DNA of 27,180 nt from UBA6987 sp045616945. GTDB taxonomy: Bacteria > Bacillota > Clostridia > Lachnospirales > Lachnospiraceae. Under the pieces are notes generated by a model. It saw only the letters and a program-made list of their open reading frames with translations, was not told where the DNA came from and did not search any database. Shown piece after piece: positions 20,681 through 27,180 of this stretch; the stretch's first letter is position 1, and each line of letters opens with the position of its first letter. The translations under genes were made by a program, and so were the position numbers. Location of the stretch: positions 1-27,180 of the forward strand of contig JAZLHR010000086.1 in the NCBI GenBank assembly GCA_045616945.1, written 5' to 3'.

Positions 20681-22537
20681 ATGAAGAAAGTATTGGCTGT
20701 GTTGGTGGTGCTTTCCATGGCACTGAGTTTGACGGCATGCAGCCTCAGCGAACTGAAGGACGAAGTCTTGGATTTTGTTTCCGATATCCTGCATAAAGAA
20801 TCGGAAGAGGAAACGGAGGAGGGCACTGAGGCGGATCCTTCCAAGGCCGCGCCTACGGAATCGGCACCTACGGAACCGGCGCCCACGGCCCCTGCGCCTA
20901 CGGAACCCGCGCCTACGAAACCGGCGCCCACGGAACCGGCTCCCACGAAGCCTGCGCCTACGGAGCCCGCACCTACGGAACCCGCACCTACGGAACCTGC
21001 GCCGACGGAACCCGCACCGACGGAACCTGCGCCTACGGAACCCGCGCCGACGGAACCCGTGCCTACGGAATCCGCGCCTACGGAGCCTGCACCCACGGAA
21101 CCGGTACTGCCCGGTTATGTGACCGATCCCAAGCCGATCGGGTTGGTCTTTGCGGAAAAAGAAGGGTATGTGAACCTGGATGGATACGGGATCGGCGGCC
21201 TTTACAGACAGGTACTGGTCATGCTCGATGAAGATAGTGCGGAGCGCTTCCCTGCGCTTGCCTCCTTCCTGAAGACGGCGGCAGAGGGACAGGCATCCGA
21301 TTATTATTCCCTGTTTACCGATTTCCAGAGACAGACGCAGACGGATTGGATGAACGATCCGATGATGTTCCGCTTCCATGAGAAGCTCATGACCCCGACG
21401 GTCCGCCGTGCAGATGACAATGTGCTCAGTATTCTGACGATACATAGAGAGGCCGGCAGCGGCTTCCGTGAGGATGTCACGCATTTCGGAGATTCTTTTG
21501 ATACGGAGACCGGAAAACATCTGGAACTCACGGATGTCCTTTCCGAGGTGGATTCCCTGCCCGCTCTGCTGGAGACCAAGCTCACGGCACTGGATAAAAG
21601 CACCTATGCCGGCTGTGCGGCTTCCGTTCAGCGGATGATCGAAAGCGGTTCGCTTCCCTGGACGCTGGATTATGAAGGCATGACATTTTACTTCGATGCT
21701 TATACGATCGCAGACGGTGCCGCCGGTGCCGCGGAAGCATTTGTCCCCTACGCCGAACTGCCTCTTACCAGTCAGAAGTATGCCTGCAGCCCCGACGATT
21801 ATATCGTCGGCCTCGTATTCGGGCAGGAAGGCACTTATACCGCGAACGGCAGAAGCTATACCATTTCGACGTGGGAGAGCGATGACAACGATCCCTGGAC
21901 GTATTCCGATATCTCCGTCAGCGTCAACGGAAATACGCTTCCGTCGGATTTCTACTGCTTCCACTGCCTGCCTTATCTCGTGGTGAGCGACGGCAGAGAA
22001 TATCTGTATCTCCAGTGTACCGCCGAAAATGATTACGGCTTCATCCGCATGTATTCCCTGACGGACGGCGTCCCGTTGAAGATCGGGACGGCGGAAAATC
22101 TGAATACGCTTTATGTACCGGCTTTGGCAGCGGAGAGCTTCAGCGGCCGTGCGGTACTGACCGATCCTTCCGATTTTGTTCTGGAAACCAGAATGGATCC
22201 GCTTTCGACCTGCAGCGGCTGCCGCAGCTATTTTGTCGGTGCCGCCGGGGCTCCTGTCAGCGGCAACCCGTATTATCTGATCGACCGTCCTTTCCGTCTG
22301 ATCTCCAAGGTCGATCTTCGCTGCAGCGTGGTCGATGACGATATGAACGTTTCCGGCAATCGGGTCGTGGCGGCGGGCTCCGGCTTCACCGTGTTCCGTA
22401 CGGACAACAGCAGCTTTGTGGATGCCATGCTGGATGACGGTACGACCGTGCGCTTGAATGTGCAGCTTACCTGGCCGCAGACGGTGGAAGGCGTGGACGC
22501 GGAAAGCGTATTTGACGGAATGACTTTCGCGGGGTGA
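20681..22537 (+). CDS. Lipoprotein with APTEP repeat spacer and RsiV/DUF3298-like domain
   Basis: 618 residues. Signal peptide with lipobox LTAC (Cys20), so membrane-anchored on the outer face. An acidic stretch is followed by 17 pentapeptides (APTEP and variants, residues 57-141), a stiff wall-spanning spacer. From about 210 to 360 the sequence resembles the DUF3298/RsiV extracellular domain (VLSILTIHREAGSG, DTETGKHLELTDVL, GMTFYFDAYTIADGAAG, FVPYAEL), found in anti-sigma factors and in secreted proteins of unknown role; there is no cytoplasmic anti-sigma part here. The rest (360-618) is unassigned. AAAGGAAGAG precedes ATG 20681, 36 nt after the previous gene, so the two are likely cotranscribed and may act together at the surface (inference). 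Confidence 0.8.
   Translation: MKKVLAVLVVLSMALSLTACSLSELKDEVLDFVSDILHKESEEETEEGTEADPSKAAPTESAPTEPAPTAPAPTEPAPTKPAPTEPAPTKPAPTEPAPTEPAPTEPAPTEPAPTEPAPTEPAPTEPVPTESAPTEPAPTEPVLPGYVTDPKPIGLVFAEKEGYVNLDGYGIGGLYRQVLVMLDEDSAERFPALASFLKTAAEGQASDYYSLFTDFQRQTQTDWMNDPMMFRFHEKLMTPTVRRADDNVLSILTIHREAGSGFREDVTHFGDSFDTETGKHLELTDVLSEVDSLPALLETKLTALDKSTYAGCAASVQRMIESGSLPWTLDYEGMTFYFDAYTIADGAAGAAEAFVPYAELPLTSQKYACSPDDYIVGLVFGQEGTYTANGRSYTISTWESDDNDPWTYSDISVSVNGNTLPSDFYCFHCLPYLVVSDGREYLYLQCTAENDYGFIRMYSLTDGVPLKIGTAENLNTLYVPALAAESFSGRAVLTDPSDFVLETRMDPLSTCSGCRSYFVGAAGAPVSGNPYYLIDRPFRLISKVDLRCSVVDDDMNVSGNRVVAAGSGFTVFRTDNSSFVDAMLDDGTTVRLNVQLTWPQTVEGVDAESVFDGMTFAG
20849..21103 (+). repeat. 17 tandem 15-bp coding repeats (APTEP)
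   Basis: Seventeen in-frame 15-bp units based on GCGCCTACGGAACCC encode APTEP with APTES, APTAP, APTKP and VPTES variants. The units differ at synonymous sites, so the array has diverged but is still open to slippage in 15-bp steps that keep the frame. Confidence 0.95.
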
Positions 22538-22567
22538 TCTGATACCTTTTCAAAGGGAGGAAAAACC

Positions 22568-24517
22568 ATGGAGCCGGATATCCGCTATCTGAAGGAGCTT
22601 TCTCACCGTTTTCCGAGTATCGCCAAGGCCAGTACGGAGATCATCAACCTGTCTTCCATATTGAACCTGCCCAAGGGAACGGAAAATTTCATCAGTGATG
22701 TACACGGTGAATATGAGCAGTTCATCCATATCATCAAAAATGCTTCCGGCAATGTGCGCACAAAGATCGAGGAGGAGTACGGCTTTGAACTCAGCAAGGA
22801 GGATAAGACCGAACTTGCCACGCTGATTTATTATCCGGAAGAAAAAATCAAGCTGGTAGAGGCATCCGGCCGCAATATGGAGGACTGGTACCGCATGGTG
22901 CTGCTCCGCCTTGTGCGCATGGCAAGGCAGGTTTCCCGCAAATATACCCGTTCCAAGGTCCGCAAGGCCATTCCGGAGGATTTTCGTTATGTGATAGAAG
23001 AACTCATGACGGAAAACGATGTGCCGGATAAGACCAGCTACTACAACGGCATCCTGGAGGCAATCATTTCCACCGGAAGAGCCAAGGCCTGTGTCGTTGC
23101 CCTTTCCTACATGATCGACCGGCTGACCGTAGATCATCTGCATCTCATCGGAGATGTGTACGACCGCGGCCCCGGCCCGCATATCATCATGGATACGCTG
23201 ATGAAATATCATGCGCTGGATATCCAGTGGGGCAACCACGATATCATCTGGCTGGGAGCGGCCTGCGGGCATCCGCTTTGCGTGGCGACGGTCATCCGTC
23301 TTTCCGCGCGCTATGCCAATCTGGATATTCTGGAGAACGGCTACGGGATCAATCTGATCCCTCTGATGCGCCTGGCAGTAGAGGAATATGGGCACACCGA
23401 CCGCAATCAGTTCCGCATCAAATATGATCCGGAATATTATGATATATCCGATTCCGAGCAGGACACCCGGATGCACAAGGCCATTACCATGCTCCAGTTC
23501 AAGCTGGAGGGGCAGTGGATCAAGCGGCATCCGGAATTCGAAATGGAAGACCGCCTGCTGCTGGATAAGGTGGATTATGCCTCCAAGACCATCCGGATCG
23601 GCGGCAGAACCTATGAAATGGAAGATACCGACTTTCCGACGGTCGATCCGGCGGATCCTTATGCGCTGACCGAAAAAGAAGCCGCGGTGATGGACCGTCT
23701 CTGCGCTGCCTTCAAAAACAGTGAGAAAATGCAGTCTCACGCCCGTTTTCTGCTCAGCAAAGGCAGTCTGTATCTGGTATATAACGGGAATCTGCTCTAT
23801 CACGGGTCCATTCCGCTGGACGAGGACGGCAGCTTCCATACGATGACCGTCGAGGGAAAAGCATATCGGGGCAGGGCTCTGCTGGATGCGCTGGACGGCT
23901 GCGTGCGCAAGGCATATTTTGCCAAGAACGCGCAGGAAAAGGATTATTCCATGGATATGCTTTATTATCTGTGGTGCGGCCGCTGGTCCCCTCTGTTCGG
24001 CAAGGAGCGCATGGCGACCTTTGAACGCCAGTTCATCAGGGAAAAGGAAACGCACGAGGAGCCGAAGAGCCCGTACTACCGTCTGTATGACCGGGAGGAT
24101 GTGATCTACCGAATCTTTGATGAATTCGGCCTGAATCATGAACGTTCGCGCATCATCAGCGGACATGTGCCGGTGAAAAGCAAGCGGGGCGAATCGCCCC
24201 TGAAATGCGGCGGCAAGCTGCTGATCATCGACGGCGGCTTTTCCCGGGCCTATCACGGCGAAACGGGTATTGCCGGCTATACGCTGGTATTCAGCTCCAG
24301 CGGTCTCAAGCTGGTCGCGCATGAGCCTTTTACCTCCAAGGAGGATGCCATCCGCACGGGAAGGGATATCCATTCCGAGACGACCCTGATCGAGCATATG
24401 GCCGACCGTGTGACCGTAGGAGATACGGACATCGGCGAGAATCTGCGTGAGTCGATCGCCGATCTGCGGGCCCTGCTGGATGCTTACCGCAGCGGCATGA
24501 TCGAGGAACTGGAATAA
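22568..24517 (+). CDS. fbp: Fructose-1,6-bisphosphatase class III
   Basis: 649 residues, the usual length for the Firmicutes class III enzyme, which hydrolyses fructose-1,6-bisphosphate to fructose-6-phosphate in gluconeogenesis. Metallophosphoesterase motifs are clear: Asp44-x-His46 in FISDVHGEYEQF, GDVYDRGPGPH, WGNHDIIW and ISGHVPVKSKRGESP, with GGFSRAYHG near the end. The N terminus (YLKELSHRFPSIAKASTEI) is family-typical. GGGAGG lies 7 nt before ATG 22568, which is 30 nt after the lipoprotein stop codon, and no separate promoter is evident, so it may be read from the surface-protein promoter. No terminator hairpin is obvious before codY. Confidence 0.97.
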   Translation: MEPDIRYLKELSHRFPSIAKASTEIINLSSILNLPKGTENFISDVHGEYEQFIHIIKNASGNVRTKIEEEYGFELSKEDKTELATLIYYPEEKIKLVEASGRNMEDWYRMVLLRLVRMARQVSRKYTRSKVRKAIPEDFRYVIEELMTENDVPDKTSYYNGILEAIISTGRAKACVVALSYMIDRLTVDHLHLIGDVYDRGPGPHIIMDTLMKYHALDIQWGNHDIIWLGAACGHPLCVATVIRLSARYANLDILENGYGINLIPLMRLAVEEYGHTDRNQFRIKYDPEYYDISDSEQDTRMHKAITMLQFKLEGQWIKRHPEFEMEDRLLLDKVDYASKTIRIGGRTYEMEDTDFPTVDPADPYALTEKEAAVMDRLCAAFKNSEKMQSHARFLLSKGSLYLVYNGNLLYHGSIPLDEDGSFHTMTVEGKAYRGRALLDALDGCVRKAYFAKNAQEKDYSMDMLYYLWCGRWSPLFGKERMATFERQFIREKETHEEPKSPYYRLYDREDVIYRIFDEFGLNHERSRIISGHVPVKSKRGESPLKCGGKLLIIDGGFSRAYHGETGIAGYTLVFSSSGLKLVAHEPFTSKEDAIRTGRDIHSETTLIEHMADRVTVGDTDIGENLRESIADLRALLDAYRSGMIEELE

Positions 24518-24537
24518 GAACAGCAGGTTTTTTGCCG

Positions 24538-24552
24538 AATTTTCAAAATATT
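24538..24552 (+). promoter_or_regulatory. CodY-box-like site 1
   Basis: AATTTTCAAAATATT matches the CodY consensus AATTTTCWGAAAATT at 13 of 15 positions. It lies immediately upstream of the codY -35. Confidence 0.5.
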
Positions 24553-24554
24553 GC

Positions 24555-24583
24555 TTGCAATTTTCTGATTTTTCCTATATCAT
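24555..24583 (+). promoter_or_regulatory. Promoter of codY
   Basis: TTGCAA (24555-24560), 17-nt spacer, TATCAT (24578-24583). It lies in a short AT-rich stretch between fbp and codY. Confidence 0.65.
24559..24573 (+). promoter_or_regulatory. CodY-box-like site 2, overlapping the codY promoter
   Basis: AATTTTCTGATTTTT matches the CodY consensus at 12 of 15 positions. It covers the end of the -35 and most of the spacer, so binding would block RNA polymerase. Confidence 0.5.
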
Positions 24584-24645
24584 TACGGCAAACAGAGAAA
24601 TAGTATTCGGAACGTGTTGTTTCGCGGGAAATGATTCTGCAAAAA

Positions 24646-24682
24646 GGAGGAGCTGCTTTACGAAGCGGTATCGGTGTTCATG
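24646..24682 (+). promoter_or_regulatory. Distant ribosome site of codY bridged by a small hairpin
   Basis: The only good Shine-Dalgarno, GGAGG (24646-24650), is 23 nt from the in-frame GTG (24674) and 29 nt from the ATG (24680). Between them CTGCTT (24653-24658) and AAGCGG (24663-24668) can form a 6-bp hairpin (one G·T) with loop TACG. Removing it leaves about 7 nt to the GTG or 13 to the ATG. Confidence 0.4.
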
Positions 24683-25486
24683 AGTATTCAGCTGCTTGAT
24701 AAGGTAAGGAGAATCAACAGACTGCTTCACAACAATCAAGGCAACGTGTTTTCTTTCTCTGATGTGGCCGCATCGCTGGGAGAGGCACTCACTGCCGATG
24801 TGGCAGTCGTCAGCCGGAAGGGGAAGGTCCTGGGGCTCAGCGTCTGCCATGCCGGAGAAGGAAGCCCCTGGGGTGATTCCGAGGTGGGAAAGTTCATCGA
24901 CAATACGCTTAACGAGCGTCTGCTGAACGTGCTTTCCACGCAGGAAAATATGCATCTGGGCCTGCTGGGCCTGGATGAAAAGTGGCAGGACAGCCACGTG
25001 GCCATGGTCGCCCCGATCTTCATCTGCGGCGAGCGGCTCGGGACTTTCCTGTTCTGCCGCGCCGGGGAGCGCTTCAGCGTGGAAGACATTATCCTTGCCG
25101 AATTCGGCGTGGCCGTAGTCGGGCTGGAAATGCTTCGTTCTCTCAGTGAGGAGCATGCGGCGGAGCTGCGTGCCCGGCAGAGCGTCAAGGCCGCGGTGGA
25201 GACCCTTTCTTCTTCCGAAGTGGAAGCCGTCAAATGCATCTTCGATGAACTGGACGGAGACGAGGGGATCCTGGTCGCCAGCAAGGTCGCCGACCGGGTC
25301 GGCATCACCCGTTCCGTCATTGTCAATGCTTTGAGAAAGCTGGAAAGCGCCGGCGTGATCGAATCCCGTTCGTCCGGAATGCGCGGGACCTATCTGCGTA
25401 TCGTGAACGATATGGTGCGAGGCGATATCGAGGCCGCTTACAGCCGCAATCTCGCGCAGGAGGAATCCGGCGAGGAAGTATTCTGA
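24680..25486 (+). CDS. codY: GTP/branched-chain-amino-acid-sensing global repressor CodY
   Basis: 268 residues. CodY represses amino-acid synthesis, transport and other stationary-phase genes when GTP and isoleucine/leucine/valine are plentiful. An N-terminal GAF-like sensor (about 1-155, starting MSIQLLDKVRRINRLLHNN) and a long linker helix lead to a C-terminal winged helix with the highly conserved ASKVADRVGITRSVIVNALR and SAGVIESRSSGMRGTYLRI segment. I take ATG 24680 by similarity of the N terminus; GTG 24674 in frame would add two residues and is closer to the Shine-Dalgarno. Two CodY-box-like sites over its own promoter suggest autorepression. Confidence 0.96.
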   Translation: MSIQLLDKVRRINRLLHNNQGNVFSFSDVAASLGEALTADVAVVSRKGKVLGLSVCHAGEGSPWGDSEVGKFIDNTLNERLLNVLSTQENMHLGLLGLDEKWQDSHVAMVAPIFICGERLGTFLFCRAGERFSVEDIILAEFGVAVVGLEMLRSLSEEHAAELRARQSVKAAVETLSSSEVEAVKCIFDELDGDEGILVASKVADRVGITRSVIVNALRKLESAGVIESRSSGMRGTYLRIVNDMVRGDIEAAYSRNLAQEESGEEVF

Positions 25487-25499
25487 TACTGATTTAGAG

Positions 25500-25529
25500 T
25501 TGACAGTCATATGATTTCAGGGCATATAC
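25500..25529 (+). promoter_or_regulatory. Possible promoter of the beta-helix gene
   Basis: TTGACA (25500-25505) is a perfect -35, but the region expected to hold the -10 offers only CATATA or TATACG at 17-19 nt spacing. It is a weak candidate; readthrough from codY is equally possible. Confidence 0.3.
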
Positions 25530-25590
25530 GGGCTTCTGCATGCTGCGGGAGCTCGCTATGCTTTTGTTTTATCTGTCGGAAAGGCCTGTT

Positions 25591-27105
25591 ATGAAACTTG
25601 CAGATCCCGAAATACTGAAAATGCTGGATGCGCAGGCAGATCAGCTGAAGCGTAAGATCCTGGATGCGCCCGATACGGTCACGGTACCCGGAACGGTCTA
25701 TTATGTGGCGGCGGACGGAGATGACGAAAACAGCGGCACGGATGAGCAGCACCCCTGGAAAAGCACGGAACGGGTGTCCGCGGCGGCTTTGGAACCGGGC
25801 GATGCGGTGCGGTTCCGCCGGGGCGATCTGTTCCGCGGGCAGGTGTTATGCCGGGCCGGCGTGACCTATGCCGCGTACGGCAAAGGCCCCAAGCCGATGA
25901 TTTACGGGTCGGAGAAGGATCTGGCGGACGAAGATCTGTGGGAGTGCGCGGACGCGGCTCATCATATTTATCGTCTGAAGGAGAAAATGCCCGACTGCGG
26001 GACATTGGTGTTCAATGAAGGCGAGCGACATTCCAGAAAGCTGATCCCTTCTTATATCGGCGGGAAATTCGTCTGCCGGGATGACGCGGCACGTGATTTT
26101 GTGATGGCGGAGGAAATGACGGAGGACCTGGACCTTTTCTGTGCCTGCACCGCGGTGATGACGGAGCAGATGTCTCACGGCGAGACCTGGCCGGTACCGC
26201 AGGTCCGCGGCTGCGACAACCGGGGGGATCTGTATCTGCGCTGTGACGCGGGCAATCCGGGCCGCCTGTTCCGGTCCATCGAAGCCCTGCCGGCACGCAA
26301 TATCCTGTCGCTGGGAAATCAGAACAATATTACCGTAGACAATCTGTGCCTGAAATACGGCGGTGCGCATGCGATTCGCGCTGGCGGACCCTGTATCCGG
26401 GGCCTCCACGTATCCAATTGCGAGATCGGGTGGATCGGAGGCTGCATCCAGCATTATCTCGGGACGGATCCCAATTACCCCGAAGGGGTCCGTGGCTCCG
26501 TTACGCGCTTCGGAAACGGGATAGAGGTATATGGCGGCTGTGAAGATTATCTGTGTGAGAACAACTATATCTATCAGGTGTATGACGCGGGTGTGACGCA
26601 TCAATATACGAACCGCCCCGGCGGGGAATGTCACATGAACCGGGTGCGGTATACGGGAAATCTGATAGAGTACTGCGTCTATTCCATAGAATACTTTCTC
26701 GCCCGGACCGGCGGAACGGCCAGCATGATGGACGGTCTGGAGATCGACCGGAATATTCTGCGCTTTTCGGGCTTCGGCTGGGGACAGCAGCGGCACAATA
26801 CCTGGACGCCCGCGCATATCAAGAGCTGGAACTATGAGAATCCCGCTGTGAACTATTCGGTACACGATAATATTTTCGACCGGGCGAAATACCGCCTGCT
26901 GCATCTGTGCTGCGAGAAGAGATCTTCGTATCCGCATGTGGACGGGAATACCTATGTGCAGACCTTCGGGCGGTCGCTGGGGCAGTTCGGTGCCGTTTCG
27001 GAGGGAGATGTGCCTGTCCTGAGCTTTTTTGAGACCTCCGATGCGGATATCGAAAACGCGGCAGGGGACCGCCGCGCGGCGGTATATTACCTGAAGGAAG
27101 ACTGA
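25591..27105 (+). CDS. Right-handed parallel beta-helix protein, probably cytoplasmic, function unknown
   Basis: 504 residues without signal peptide or membrane segment. The N-terminal block YYVAADGDDENSGTDEQHPW...LEPGDAVRFRRGDLFRG is the opening coil of DUF1565-type beta-helices, seen in polysaccharide lyases and glycan-acting enzymes. It is followed by repeated PbH1-like rungs (NNITVDNLCLKYGGAHAI, IRGLHVSNCEIGWIGG, GIEVYGGCEDYLCENNYI, YSVHDNIFDRAKYRLLHL). No catalytic set is recognisable, so lyase, epimerase or glycosidase activity cannot be assigned. I chose ATG 25591 (GGAAAGG 6 nt upstream); ATG 25558 with GGGAG 6 nt upstream is a serious alternative, and both give a leaderless protein. 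Lack of export suggests action on imported oligosaccharides (inference). Confidence 0.75.
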   Translation: MKLADPEILKMLDAQADQLKRKILDAPDTVTVPGTVYYVAADGDDENSGTDEQHPWKSTERVSAAALEPGDAVRFRRGDLFRGQVLCRAGVTYAAYGKGPKPMIYGSEKDLADEDLWECADAAHHIYRLKEKMPDCGTLVFNEGERHSRKLIPSYIGGKFVCRDDAARDFVMAEEMTEDLDLFCACTAVMTEQMSHGETWPVPQVRGCDNRGDLYLRCDAGNPGRLFRSIEALPARNILSLGNQNNITVDNLCLKYGGAHAIRAGGPCIRGLHVSNCEIGWIGGCIQHYLGTDPNYPEGVRGSVTRFGNGIEVYGGCEDYLCENNYIYQVYDAGVTHQYTNRPGGECHMNRVRYTGNLIEYCVYSIEYFLARTGGTASMMDGLEIDRNILRFSGFGWGQQRHNTWTPAHIKSWNYENPAVNYSVHDNIFDRAKYRLLHLCCEKRSSYPHVDGNTYVQTFGRSLGQFGAVSEGDVPVLSFFETSDADIENAAGDRRAAVYYLKED

Positions 27106-27180
27106 AAAGCCCCGGGTTTTCGGTGAAAAATGCGCGGAAAAATCGTAAATTCCCAAAGTAAATCCCACAGTAGATAAACG

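Noticed and set aside
20503..21096. Minus-strand frame with GAGSVGAGSVGA-type repeats
   Set aside because: Translation of the APTEP repeat in the wrong strand; the plus-strand lipoprotein has a signal peptide and ribosome site.
20849..21103. CRISPR-like array
   Set aside because: The repeats are 15 bp, contiguous, in frame and without unique spacers; they encode a Pro-rich stalk.
22550..24397. Minus-strand open frame of 615 codons opposite fbp
   Set aside because: Antisense shadow; all class III Fbp motifs are on the plus strand.

Overview
The window reads as chromosomal DNA from a fairly GC-rich low-GC-lineage Gram-positive bacterium, most likely a gut Clostridia member (Lachnospiraceae or a close relative). 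Pointers are CodY, a class III fructose-1,6-bisphosphatase, a split MetH with a separate reactivation protein, lipoprotein signals with a Gram-positive flavour, strong AGGAGG ribosome binding sites and sigma-A promoters with 17-nt spacers. I see no phage, insertion sequence, CRISPR, rRNA or tRNA. The taxon is an inference.

Layout. (1) 1-1960, minus strand: an operon of a VTC-type polyphosphate polymerase-like protein, a DUF4956 membrane protein and an OmpR-family response regulator that runs off the left edge. It diverges at 1961-2137 from a secreted Cthe_2159-like carbohydrate-binding lipoprotein. The spacer holds two mirror-image copies of the same 11-bp-period direct repeat, each 10 bp upstream of a -10 element. 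(2) 4396-9758, plus strand: a one-carbon/methionine block: metF, a stand-alone MetH reactivation protein, metH without its activation domain, then glyA from its own promoter. A bidirectional terminator closes it. (3) 9860-10693, minus: a GNAT-like acyltransferase of unknown substrate. A 419-bp non-coding spacer separates it from a Zn/Cd/Pb-type P1B ATPase (11113-13164, plus) that has a consensus promoter and a perfect 16-bp palindrome near its transcription start. (4) 13375-18104, minus: topA with its own promoter, then comM(yifB)-dprA. The comM leader carries two tandem terminator hairpins whose 3' arms can each pair instead with downstream sequence. (5) 18365-24517, plus: a large wall- or membrane-anchored Ig-like surface protein, a lipoprotein with an APTEP repeat spacer and an RsiV-like domain, and fbp, probably cotranscribed from a perfect TTGACA-N17-TATAAT promoter. 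(6) 24680-27105, plus: codY with two CodY-box-like sites over its own promoter, then a beta-helix protein without a signal peptide.

Most genes are housekeeping. The most unusual parts are the VTC/DUF4956/response-regulator/Cthe_2159 module with its shared operator pair, and the comM-dprA attenuator-like leader. Both are visible directly in the sequence, but their function is inference.
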